The position numbers and the translations under genes were made by a program. The notes under the pieces are model-generated. The model saw only the letters and a program-made list of their open reading frames with translations, ran no database searches and had not been told where the DNA came from. A stretch of DNA of 64,000 bases. It comes from Venturia oleaginea (Eukaryota; Ascomycota; Dothideomycetes; Venturiales; Venturiaceae). The DNA lies in contig JABMLP010000023.1 of assembly GCA_013176395.1 (NCBI GenBank), positions 682,001 to 746,000 of the forward strand, in the 5' to 3' direction. Below, in pieces: positions 33,269 through 44,050 of this stretch; positions within the stretch are counted from its first letter, which is position 1; each line of letters begins with the position of its first letter.

Positions 33269-34504
33269 ATGACAGTACGAACCTATGTATACTTAAACCA
33301 AGGTAGAAAAGTTACCTCCCCCCACAAATCAGCGATCCCTTCCAACTCAATCTTCTCTGATTTATCCGTGTCAACTGACAAACTAACAGAGATGATCCAG
33401 AAATCTCCGTCCATTTCGGATAAGTGCGTCCTATCTGGCAGCAATGAAAAGGGCAAGGTCTCTCGGTTCAACTGGCAGCTCCGCCATCAACGGAATCAAA
33501 TAAAGATATTCATCAAAAGGGTCGCTGAAGGAGGGGGAATAGGAACGGGAAAGTTGAACCGAATCGCCTTGCAAAAGTCATCAAGGGATTACAGCATGCT
33601 ACCTCAAATGCAGGAGCTGGAGATGGCATTAGCCACGAGACGTCTCCCTCTCGTCTTGCGAAAACGGGCACCCGCCTCCATAAGCACGAACGACTCGTCA
33701 GCAAAGCATCGCTATGATGGATCAGACCTTAGTCCAGTCCTGAATCTCCCGTCCGAACTTCAAATAATGATCTTTGAGTCTATCTGCACCCTATTCCAGC
33801 CACAAGACGCTCCCATCGGCTATATTTTCCATCCAACTGTTACGCAACACTTTTGCGATCAACGTGATATCTTCCAAGCTCAATCCAGATACCTATACAG
33901 GCCGGCCGCATCGGAAGGCCTTCAACGGATTGAAGACAACTGGAAAAAAGACTGGGAATCGTGTATGAACGGTATGATTGAGCACGATAAAGAATACTGG
34001 AAGAGCACGTCAGTGCGTTTTTCAGGCCAAATCCAAGCAAACATCGTCGATGACATATACGAATCTGTTAAGTCAATTTGTGACAGGATGTTTGGCAATG
34101 AAAGCACCGGAGTATGTACGGATTCCAAAGGAGAGAAGAAATTCCATATAAGACATCCTAGATATTTCGCGACGGTGGATGAAACCCGATTCAAACCTTT
34201 CATATATATCTCCTCGGTGTACGTTCTTCGACTTGAATTTGGACTTTGTGCAATGGCTCGAGGTAGGCGGAAGATGTGGCAAAGAGTCGTTGAGAACAGT
34301 TTTCAATTCGAGAACATGCTACTGGAAAAAGAATCGATGGGATGGAAGAAAAAGAAGCTCGGCAATTTAACGAAAGAAGGGCAATCGTTGTCGGAGCAGG
34401 TTCTGCGTCTGTACGATAATCTTGACGATGAAGCTGCTGACAACCTTGATCATGAATTTGATGACGACTTGGGTCTTCAGAAGGTATTACGCTGGGAGGC
34501 TTGA
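33269..34504 (+). CDS. Hypothetical protein with F-box-like segment
   Basis: A single 411-codon frame. Residues 159-172 (LNLPSELQIMIFESI) fit the start of an F-box (L-P-x-E-h-x-x-x-I), the type of short motif that many fungal proteins use to bind Skp1. The first 150 residues are basic and probably unstructured. The region from 180 to 400 is mixed helical with many aromatics and ends in an acidic stretch (DNLDDEAADNLDHEFDDD). The start at 33269 gives the longest frame, but later ATGs such as codon 42 or 110 are possible. No close family recognised; the role as an SCF adaptor is inference. Confidence 0.65.
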   Translation: MTVRTYVYLNQGRKVTSPHKSAIPSNSIFSDLSVSTDKLTEMIQKSPSISDKCVLSGSNEKGKVSRFNWQLRHQRNQIKIFIKRVAEGGGIGTGKLNRIALQKSSRDYSMLPQMQELEMALATRRLPLVLRKRAPASISTNDSSAKHRYDGSDLSPVLNLPSELQIMIFESICTLFQPQDAPIGYIFHPTVTQHFCDQRDIFQAQSRYLYRPAASEGLQRIEDNWKKDWESCMNGMIEHDKEYWKSTSVRFSGQIQANIVDDIYESVKSICDRMFGNESTGVCTDSKGEKKFHIRHPRYFATVDETRFKPFIYISSVYVLRLEFGLCAMARGRRKMWQRVVENSFQFENMLLEKESMGWKKKKLGNLTKEGQSLSEQVLRLYDNLDDEAADNLDHEFDDDLGLQKVLRWEA

Positions 34505-35441
34505 TACTTCTACGCTAGGCCTTTCATTCACGTCTCGCGGCGGATTTCTAGAAATAGTTCAAGATGCCTGAGCTAAGACAGACCTCACAGCAACCCTGAC
34601 GACAGTCAGAATTGGAATCGCTAGACTATTAGCGATATATCATGACTCATCGGGGAAGGGCACTATATTTTGATTAACGGCGCTGATGCTTCTCTTTCCC
34701 TTCTCGAAGAGTGGGGAGGATGGTGGGAACAGGTTTGGGCGGGAAGTGTTCATGATGATGATTTTAAGGGTGGGATTTGGATTGGTACTATTATCACCAG
34801 ACTCGTTGAGACAGTTGTTGCTGAAGGGAGGTTCAAGGGACATCCTCATGAGATCGTTGAGGGGGGTATCTCACATAATTCTTCAGACGATTGCACCGCC
34901 TCTTCAATCAGTTCATTCTTGTGATGCTGGAACTGGGTTGAGCCTTCTTCCATCGTGCTCAAATATTCGGCTATGGCCTTTCTCATCATTTGCCGTCGTG
35001 AGATTGTTGCAACCTGATATGGGCAGGGAGAATGCAAGAATGCAAGAGGTGAATTGCGTAGTGAGAAGGGGCCACTGTAGTCATGGATGGGTAGTGCAGA
35101 GTAGTAGAGAGTTGTTCAAGATTCGAGCGGCCTCAGTTTTCATCCCATCCTATCACTTGTAACCACAACAAATAGTAAGCACTAAATTCAATCACATCCG
35201 CGGCCTGCCCCAAATGGACAAGGAATCTCAGCAGAGCAGCAGGCGGTGCCACAGTGGCGCCTGGGGCTGAAATATGCGACTAACATTCCCGTAATCGCGT
35301 AGAGACACCGTCTGACCGCAATATCCACATATAAGTCCTTCTTCCATCAATAGCAATTCTCCATCACCTCTTATCATCATCTTCATTCCTCTGTTCTAAC
35401 CTCCGTCTCTCTGCCTCTGTGTCGAGAGCTCCACTGCTATC
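34505..35441. other. Intergenic
   Basis: About 940 bases between the F-box-like and BCS1-like genes. The last 100 bases before 35442 are CT-rich, typical of fungal promoters and 5' UTRs. No gene seen. Confidence 0.5.
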
Positions 35442-37133
35442 ATGGAGTCTCGCGTCACTCTCGCCAATGGTTCTGGCAACGGACCGAATCCCATCTCATC
35501 ACCCTTGGTCTCGACAATGCTCGAAAACACCATTCCTGGATTCTCTTTGATAACCAAATTCTTCTCCGACTATTTCAAGATTGATCTATCAAAATACTTT
35601 GGACATCTACTTCTCGTCGTGGGCCTGACGACAGCAGCAAATTATGTCATAGACCGTTTCTGGAGTACCTGCAGCGATTATTTCATGTCAACTGCCCAGG
35701 TTCGCTATAATGATGAGATCTACAACTATATCATGTACTGGATCTCAAAGAATGGCATGTCCAAGAAGTCTAGACATTTCATTGCTGGAACGCAGACAAA
35801 CAGCGCCCAGGTTTACACGAATGACGATGAAGATGAAGAATTTGAAGACACTGGCGATAACGCAGATCCATCGATGCAATGCCGAAATCACGACAGATTG
35901 AAAACGATACACTTCACGCCATCCTCTGGGACGCATTACTTCAAATACAAAGGCCGATGGCTTTCCTTCACCCGAAATCAAGAAAAGGAACAGGGATTCT
36001 ATGGTGCTACTATGGCGGATGAGGTTTCCATTTCCTGCTTTGGAAGAAATCCCCAGATTCTGAAAGATCTACTTCAAGAAAGTCAAGTTGCTTACCTGGA
36101 GCGCGATGGAAATAAGACCGTCATTTATCGCGGAATTAGAGGCTATGGTGGCTCAGCTGATGATATGAACTGGGAGAGGTGTATGTCCCGACCACCTCGT
36201 GATATGTCAACCGTCATTCTCGACGAAGCCCAGAAACAGATGGTTCTCAACGACATGAGAGAATACCTCCACCCACGCATGAAGAAATGGTACTCAAATC
36301 GTGGAATTCCCTACAGACGCGGCTATCTGCTCCATGGACCTCCCGGTACTGGCAAGACATCCATTTGCTTCGCCTTAGCTGGTATTCTGCACCTGAGAAT
36401 CTACGTCGCCAGCTTGAACGCGAAGAAAATGACCGAAGACGGGCTCGCTTCACTTTTCCGGAGTCTGCCATCTCGATGCATCGTCCTCCTCGAAGATATC
36501 GACGCAGCAGGCCTCGCCGTCTCCCGTGGCGAAGATCCAACAGAGAAGAAACCCGAAACAACAGACGAAGAAGCAAAACCAGATGGAAAGACCCCACCAC
36601 TACCCGGTGCTGACACAAGTTCCTCCGACAAGGGCATCACACTAAGTGGTTTCCTCAACATCATCGACGGCGTAGCATCCAGCGAAGGACGAATCCTTGT
36701 AATGACAACAAACCACATTGAAAAACTAGACGCCGCTCTTCTCCGTCCCGGGCGCGTCGACTGCACCGTCCACTTCAGCCGCGCAGACCACCACGTCCTC
36801 GTCGGAATGTTCAAAGCAATCTACTCCACCATCGAAGCCGAACTCGCCGCCTCCAACGCCGAAAAGGAAAAAGTCGCCGCCGCCACAAACGGGAAGGAAA
36901 AGACGGCCGCCTCAGGGAACGGTTCCATCCTCCGTGGTATCTTCCACCATGGTAAAAGCGCAGAGGAGATTTCTGTGCTTGCGGAACTCTTTGCCGATTC
37001 GGTGCCTTCGGAGAAGTATACGCCGGCTGAGATTCAGGGATACCTTTTGCAGCATAAGACGGATCCGCAGGGTGCTATCGATGGTGTGCGGGCTTGGATA
37101 GAAAGTAAGGATAAGGCGAAGGTTATCTCATAG
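35442..37133 (+). CDS. BCS1-like AAA ATPase
   Basis: A single-exon frame of 563 residues. One membrane helix lies near residues 50-70 (FGHLLLVVGLTTAANYVIDRF), followed by the BCS1_N domain (about 75-270) and the AAA module. Walker A is GPPGTGKT at 299-306, Walker B is LLEDID around 349-354, and the sensor and Arg-finger area reads MTTNHIEKLDAALLRPGRVD. An acidic insert of about 45 residues after Walker B and an Ala/Lys-rich insert near 465-490 are common in fungal paralogues but absent from true Bcs1, which translocates the Rieske protein into mitochondrial complex III. So this is probably a paralogue of unknown substrate, perhaps mitochondrial. Confidence 0.9.
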   Translation: MESRVTLANGSGNGPNPISSPLVSTMLENTIPGFSLITKFFSDYFKIDLSKYFGHLLLVVGLTTAANYVIDRFWSTCSDYFMSTAQVRYNDEIYNYIMYWISKNGMSKKSRHFIAGTQTNSAQVYTNDDEDEEFEDTGDNADPSMQCRNHDRLKTIHFTPSSGTHYFKYKGRWLSFTRNQEKEQGFYGATMADEVSISCFGRNPQILKDLLQESQVAYLERDGNKTVIYRGIRGYGGSADDMNWERCMSRPPRDMSTVILDEAQKQMVLNDMREYLHPRMKKWYSNRGIPYRRGYLLHGPPGTGKTSICFALAGILHLRIYVASLNAKKMTEDGLASLFRSLPSRCIVLLEDIDAAGLAVSRGEDPTEKKPETTDEEAKPDGKTPPLPGADTSSSDKGITLSGFLNIIDGVASSEGRILVMTTNHIEKLDAALLRPGRVDCTVHFSRADHHVLVGMFKAIYSTIEAELAASNAEKEKVAAATNGKEKTAASGNGSILRGIFHHGKSAEEISVLAELFADSVPSEKYTPAEIQGYLLQHKTDPQGAIDGVRAWIESKDKAKVIS

Positions 37134-37840
37134 TTATAGGGTTCTCAGAATGGATTTGATGGGCCCTCTGCATGGTGTTCAGGAATTCCCTCCGTATTTG
37201 GATAGACATGTTCTTGAAAGCGAGCCGATGATGATGATGATGACGGTGATTGTATAGAACACATGTATTCATCAAGGGATTTCTTCCAAGCCTCTATTAT
37301 GCCTTATATTTGTCACAGGTGTGTTCAGGCAAAGTGAGAATCTCTTAGAATGAATGGGTTTGAGGCAGTTGTCCGAATGAGTTGAATTGAATGCATGAGT
37401 TGTCCAAACGGATTGAATCCACTCAAAGATCCTACTACAAAGATGAATCTATCCGTAATTAGTTGCCCCCATGGCCTCATTCAGAATCGAGGTTGGCGCT
37501 GGAGTACATTCGAAAGGCAAGGCGGAGGATTGGTCAGTCGGTTCTAGGAGGTAGTACATGAAATGCCAGCTCATTTCAAGCTTGGATGAGTGTGAAATCT
37601 TCCGTAATTGGATTATGAAATATTTTGGTACCATGGTCGTGACAAATCTATGTGCGCACGAGCCGTTCATGGGAATAGAGTACAAGGGTGATTTGGGGTT
37701 TTTGAGGAATTACAGGCTAACATAAAACTAAACCACCTTCACCTTCGTGGCCAAAGACTTTCAAGACAGCCCAAGAAAGGCTAGACCACAACCCGGAGGT
37801 CGAAGCGGTCTACGTAATTACAACCGTGCCAGCAGACTGT
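37134..37840. other. Intergenic between convergent genes
   Basis: About 700 bases between the 3' ends of two converging genes, with a GATGATGATGATG tract at about 37229. It should hold both terminators. No gene seen. Confidence 0.5.
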
Positions 37841-39755
37841 TCACTGGCTACCCGTAGCTTCCTGACCACTTTCTTCTTCCATTTCCTCACCCTTGAGTCC
37901 CTCCGCATCTTCAACAATAGCCATCATAGCCTGCTGGCTAGGAACTTGCAATTGCAATTGCGGTTGTGGCTGCAGAGCTCTATTCTTCTTCCAACCCCAA
38001 ATATAAAACTCAAACGGCTTCATCCTCTCCGCCCTCCCGGCCCTCAAATCAATGGCAGGCAAATCCTTCAACTGAGTCATCTCACTCTTCGGCACTTGCT
38101 TCACAGCCAGTTCTTGATGCGCGAACAGCATGAACTCAATGAAGTGTTTGTGGGTATTCAGATCGCGGCGAATGGCCTCGCGAGAGATGCCTTCGTCGAC
38201 CCGGAGGAGACGTCGTGTACCGCGTCCCCAATTCTCCGTATTTCCATGGCCGATTCGGTTCGAGGCGATGCCGAGGATGGGCAGTTGTAGAACACGCATG
38301 GGGCCGGTGGGACTGTACTGATACCAAATAACCCTCTGCAAAAGATGAGCGAGCGAGATGCGTCCCACCAAAAGGTCGCGAAGTGGAACAAAGTTACGGC
38401 ATCCAAAGAGCAGTTTACGCAGATGCGTTTCACCACCTCCTTCCACAGGATCGGTAAACCGCATGTCCAGCTTCATAATGAACATCTGTGCGAGAAAGAT
38501 ATCGCGATCGTGGAAATAACCTGTATTGTGGAGGACACCGATTCGATTTGCGTTTCCGGGGAGATCGCAGAGGAACCACATTTTCTTGACTGCTCGTTCG
38601 ATGGAATGGGGGAGGAGGAGACCAGATTTTGAGAGGGCAATGAGAATATCTCGAACGACCTCTTCGCGATAGACGACCATTTGGAGCCAGCGTAGACTTG
38701 GGATGTCACGAGTGCCGCTTGTGGGGTTGGAAGCGTGTTTTGGGCGCCAACCTGGATCTTTGATCGTAAGGCGAGCGTAACAGCGCCATGGGAATATGAG
38801 GTTGGAGCCGGGAGCGTGGTAGTCCATGTTTGTCTTGATGTAGGTTGTGTAATGCGAATTCATGATGAAGTGGAAGGGTTTGGAGATGGCGTAGAGGTCG
38901 ATCAAGGAGATCGGATGCATGACTTTGGTGAGGTTGAGGATGAGTTCTGGGTGTCTCATGAATTCGGTGAGCATCTGGAATGGCTTCTTCGGCCTCGGAG
39001 GGGTCAGCGGGGGCGTCGTCATCGCGAAGTGGTCGAGGTCATCGTCCAGGTCATTGGGACGGTCTTTCTGGAGAGTTGGCGGGACGGCAGTGAAAGGAGT
39101 TGGAGGAAAGATGGCTGTGATGGGGGTCGGGTAGATAGTAGAGGAGAAAGTTGGGGCTTGTTTTCCATTGTTTACGGTCTTGTCATCGTCCTTGGAAGCA
39201 TCCGCTTTGGCACGCTTGGTGGTAGGCTCTTTTTCTGAAGTTGAAGCATCACTATTAGAATCGGTCGATAAGCGTCGCTTCGCCCTCAGATTGGTATCCG
39301 CTGGGGTAACGACGATATTCGGGGGTGGGATCAATGTCTTCCTCATTCTGAGGCCGGCGTTTGTCGCGCTTGGAGTCGTCGGCGGTGCGGTGAAATTGCC
39401 AGCCGAACTGGAGCGAGAAACGTTTGGATCTTGACTTGCAGTTGAAGCTGCGGAACCATCGTCGCTCTTCGCCTTCGAATTCGAGTTCATTGCTGGCGGA
39501 TGGAACAGGCCTGGAAGAGCTCGTCCTGGTTCTTGCAAAATGAAACTTGCGGTTGAGAAAGCTTCGTTCTCTTCGATCGGCAAGGTACACTTTAGAACGA
39601 GCCTTTCCGCCTGCGAGTTCTGTGGGCGATGGTTCGTTAGCGGGACTTAAAGATGTGGTGTCGATGAGGATTGGTGTGTTGAGTTTCGCACCCGTCGTTG
39701 GATGGTAATTGATGAGAAGCCTTTTTGCAGAGTATACAAGTGGTTGTGAAGTCAT
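37841..39755 (-). CDS. Conserved fungal hypothetical protein
   Basis: The main exon is open from 39619 to 37841. Joining it to a mini-exon at 39755-39738 (MTSQPL) across a 118-base intron (GTATAC donor, GCTAAC branch, CCCACAG acceptor) gives 598 residues. An alternative start is ATG 39490 (549 residues). Residues 30-210 are low-complexity and Ser/Thr/Pro-rich with a basic patch (TKRAKAD). The conserved part begins FQMLTEFMRHPELILNLTKVM, includes PISLIDLYAISKPFHFIMNSH (helical, F-box-like in spacing), and runs through LRWLQMVVYREEVVRDIL to FYIWGWKKNRAL. The tail is Gln-rich then acidic. Likely nuclear or cytosolic; no defined function known to me. Confidence 0.75.
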
Positions 39756-40570
39756 GGCGGAGGCAGTATTAATACCGAGTCGAGAACAATGGAAAGGAGT
39801 TGGTGAATAAAGAACAATACCAACCGCCTAGCCCCACTTGTTGCTATGGTGTTGAGTATGAATGTGGCAAAACGTGGCTGTGATTGGTGAGTCCAGAGTG
39901 AATGTGATGTTATTGACGGACGAAGGAAGTAGGGGTATGCTGAGCTCGAGTCTGGTGATGCTGGTCTCTCTTGCCACACTGACATTTCATTTCCATCGTT
40001 GCCTCGTTCATCAAAATCGGCATTCGTCATCAGCCAGTGGCCTGCTCACGTCCTCCTCAATTGCACCAGAATAGAGAGCGCTCAAACAACATCGTGATTA
40101 ATTTTCTGGCGAAACTCAGTTCAGAACCGACAGGAGATTATCAACGTCCATGTCCAGTCGAATGACCCACAAAACAAAACAGATGTGTACGCAATGAGCA
40201 GCCAGCAAGTTTCTGTTTGGCCTGTTGTTAACGTGAACTCGTATGGCTAAATCAACCGTGCAAGCAAAATTAAAGAAACTTCAACTCCATAAATCTATAG
40301 AAATTACTCACTGTGTGTGACATCTATGCGATGTTTTGAACATCTCTAGCCAGCTGAAGGCATCCGTCTTTTTCTACTATTCGTGTCCATCCATATGCAA
40401 CCGTGGTGGGTGAGCACAAAACAACGCCAAATCATCAAGGTATCATCTCCGCCCATGTCAGAAAACGCCAGATATGCCCGAGGGAGTTTGTTGAAGACAT
40501 GCACCCTGTTCGTTCATAAACAGCCCAAAATGTCAGGAGATGCCACCCAAAGATCGAACACAAAGCACTA
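39756..40570. other. Intergenic
   Basis: About 800 bases between the conserved hypothetical gene and the 3' end of GTP cyclohydrolase I. No gene seen. Confidence 0.5.
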
Positions 40571-41675
40571 TTAGCTCTTGATGAGATTCAAAAACTCTTC
40601 CCGGGTTTTGGCCGTAGACGATCTCATGCAGCCGAGCATGCAGCTAGTGATGGTTTTTGACGTAGTCTTCTCCACTCCACGCATGACCATGCAGAGATGG
40701 GCGGACTCAATCACGACTGCCACACCCAGCGGCTGTAACACGTCTTGCAAAGCCAATGCAACTTGTTTTGTGAGTCTTTCTTGCACTTGTAGTCGACGGG
40801 CAAACATTTCTGCTATACGGCCGAGTTTGGAGAGGCCGATCACGCGTCCGTTTGGAATGTAGCCAATGTGCATCTAATCTAATTAGCATGAGGTGCGGGA
40901 GAAGGCTTCTTTGTCCTTACCTTGCCAGTGAATGGGACCAAATGATGTTCGCATAGCGAGAAAATTTCTATGTCCTTGACTATGACAAGCTCATCGTGGT
41001 CCTCGTGAAATACAGCGCCGTTCACAATGTCGCGCAGATTCTGCTCATAGCCCTTTGTGAAGAACATCATTGCCTCAGCAATGCGCTCCGGCGTCTTGAG
41101 GAGCCCTTCTCGTTGAGGATCTTCGCCCATACACTCCAGAATGGTTCGATATGCGCCTGCCATCTTCTTTTTGCGTTCCTCAGTCTCCTCTGGAGTTGCG
41201 CCTAGTCTATGCCGTGTACCAGTGCCTAGAAGCTCATTAGTCAAAATGAACTCTACCCACAAACTTGGAAAGTATTACTTGGCCAGCTGAGCCCGTCAAA
41301 GTCTATGGTGGGATTCTGCGTGAAAGGGCTTTCCGGTCTGCTGGGTGAAGTCACAGAGGGAGGTCCTGGTTCGTCCCTGGGATCTCTGGCATTTTCTCTC
41401 CCAAATCCATTCGGCCCATGCCTGTGCGGTATCGCGGCATTTCCGTTCATCTTTGTCCTGCCCTCACTCTTACTCGGAGGAAAATAACTGCCGCGTGGTG
41501 CGTCGAGGTCCACGAGGTGCCTGCCAGTGGTGTATGAGGCCTCAATGGATGCGACTAGCCTTTCGCGCTCTCTTTTGTCTCGGGTTTCATGGGATACGGC
41601 TAGAGGTGAGTGGTTCATGAGGTAGGGAGGAATCGCGGAGGCTTTCAGCGGAGGGGAATGATCCGAGGGACTCAT
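40571..41675 (-). CDS. FOL2: GTP cyclohydrolase I
   Basis: Three exons (41675-41279, 41225-40921, 40873-40571) give 334 residues; phases match. The enzyme converts GTP to dihydroneopterin triphosphate, the first step of folate and pterin synthesis. After an unconserved Ser/Pro-rich N-terminus of about 130 residues come [20 protein letters not shown], the zinc-binding [46 protein letters not shown], the second zinc Cys in [11 protein letters not shown], and TREEFLNLI at the end. All expected catalytic residues are present. The long N-terminus is common in fungal enzymes. An upstream in-frame GTG extends the frame but no ATG supports it. Confidence 0.95.
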
Positions 41676-44050
41676 GGCGAGGGTTGAAAATGCTGTTTTG
41701 GTGTTTGAAACGAGCTGGAGTCCAATTGATTCTTGGAGGGAATCAACGGCTGTCACAAAGCGAGAAGTGGTAGATCCGTACTAGAGAACAGTCAGTATCG
41801 TAGTAGCGAGGCTGGCTATGACGGCCTAGATCTCCTCCAGTGTGCCAGTCCAAAGGTGTTCTAGCCAAGTAGTGAGGACTTACCAAGGATTAGAAAATCA
41901 ATATGGGCGACTCGAGTAGAGTTTATAGGACCATGATACTGGGCGAGTAGGAAGTTATGTATGTTCAATTCATATGAAAGTAAAACTTCAGGGACATACC
42001 CTCCAGGAAACGAAAATCGGATGGCCTAATATTCCCGGCAGCTGATTTTTGCTGGAAGTTCACAGGGCTATCAAGTCTTACGTCGAAACAATTGTCATGA
42101 AAGAATTGACATCAATTTTCAAGCCTGCCTTTCGCGGTTCAGGAAATTCTTCTCTCGCCTGCGGCCTGTCTGATTGGCTTGCGAACGAAATAGTTCCAAT
42201 GGCACGATTCGGTCCGAAGAATTTGCGACCATTGCCCCCAACAACTTATCCTCTCTCCTGTTTCACCTCACAACAACTCACCACCACCATCACGACTGCC
42301 ATCCCCAAAGCCATCATTAATCGCTCTCCACCGTTCGAGACCGTAGGTGAGTGTATTCACGACCCTCCGCGCAGCTATGATGCACTCTATAGAGTCGAAC
42401 AGGCCGTGTTTGCGAGATCGGGTGCCTTTGGCGGAGAACGCTTTGCGACCGCGGACTTCTGCTTCACAATCGACTCACATCAACAACAACCATGCGGCGG
42501 CAACTATCTTTGGACACTTGGAGGATATAGGAGACAGGCATCGAATGTCGAGCAGAACTTACGTTCTTCGACTGATGCGATCTCACTCGGTCGCTCAACT
42601 GCTCCCCACTTTGTCGTACTGACTCTGTTGAAGCAAGACATGAACCCCGTGAACGTGTGACGATGTTTTCATCGCATATCCCCATGATTATGTCTTGTCC
42701 CTCCGCTCGAGAGGCACCTCACCATTGACGATGACTCTCGCCGCTTTCGTCGACTGTCGCGGTGGGCGGCTACTTTGTGCATGACGGTTTGTCAGGTTGG
42801 GTTTGACTATTTATTTATTTGAAAAACACAATTTGGAACGAATCACTATTTCATCCAGATGTCGTCACCAGGCTGTACTCTGCAGGTTTGATGGTTGTTC
42901 ATATCGATCCCTATTAGTTTGCAGAAGATGTTTTAGGTGTCTGTATCTGCCATTTATGGATGGAAGACCACTTGTTTGTGCATTGGCGGTATAACCGGCA
43001 TCTTATTTGGTCTCACGATGGAGGTTCGGTTCGAATTTTGGCGGAATGGTATCGTTCCATGTTCTCGACGGCTTAACAGCGATCACTTTGGACTTGTCAA
43101 TCCCACGTACGGGAACCTTGCGCCAGCATTTGCAAGGAAAGTGGAATCTTTTCCATGCACCGGTTGAAATCCCGACTGAAATACCACTCTTTTGGAAGGC
43201 CTCTTGGACAGGAATGTCTGCGCCGACAAGGACGACATCCCAGCGCTTCCAGTACACCAACCGGTTATACCGTGGATGTAGACTGCTGGACAGCCCGGGG
43301 TGTATTTATCAACAACCGCTCCTGCTTTCCTATATAGATTCTTCGTGACACATTGCATATGTACCCCATGGCGGAAGATTGCAAAGCTGGAACCAAGGAA
43401 ATGCAAGCATGGCTGGACGAGGCACATCGCTAACCTCATTTTGGCGGGGACCGAGGAGATGCATTGCTGATACAAAGCACATTTTGGCTTCTCATCGATG
43501 GATGAAGAAAGATTGGGCAAGGAGAGAAAAGTTTCGAGATCTGAGTATGCTGCCGTCGAAAGCGGCAAAATGGTCTCCGGAATCCATACCCACCAAGGAT
43601 CAACGCATTTCGTTGCACCATCCATATCGATGCATTTCTGGCGATACCTTCTTTCAGATTGCCAGAAGTTTATCAATATCAATCTCTTGAGGTGGACGAT
43701 TGTTATGAGATTATTCACGCTTTGGCGCGAGCATGATTTGAAGAGACCACTGTGGGTGATGATGCATCAAGCACACACCTTGAATTCGGCGAAAACATCC
43801 TTCGGGCCAGCGTGCGCCTTCGCCGTCACATCTTTCTCTCGGATATCTTTTGGGAAGGTCATTCTTACACTGCACAAAAGCGTAGGCTCTATCTTTATTT
43901 CTTCTTGATTCGATCAGGTACTATATGGAAGTTCTTTTGGCTGGGTCTAATGTCAAGGCTAAACTTTTTGGGTTGCACGCCGAATCTCAAGACCGTGCTT
44001 CGCTCCTCGACTCCCCATCACCATTCATCACAGCTTCATGTCCCTTGCTC
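41676..44050. other. Long intergenic region, one weak small-ORF candidate
   Basis: About 2.4 kb between divergent GTP cyclohydrolase I and Ctk1 genes. The segment from about 42190 to 42660 is CT- and CA-rich, has a good splice donor (GTAGGTGAGTG) near 42345 and an ATG-initiated 82-residue frame ending at 42622, but no homology or clear exon partner was seen. The rest (42660-44050) has overlapping frames on both strands that look like chance. Confidence 0.4.

Noticed and set aside
38735..39238. 167-codon plus-strand frame inside the conserved hypothetical gene.
   Set aside because: Mirror frame of a real minus-strand coding exon.
43083..43718. 211-codon minus-strand frame between GTP cyclohydrolase I and Ctk1.
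   Set aside because: Conflicting frames on the plus strand over the same bases and no recognisable blocks.
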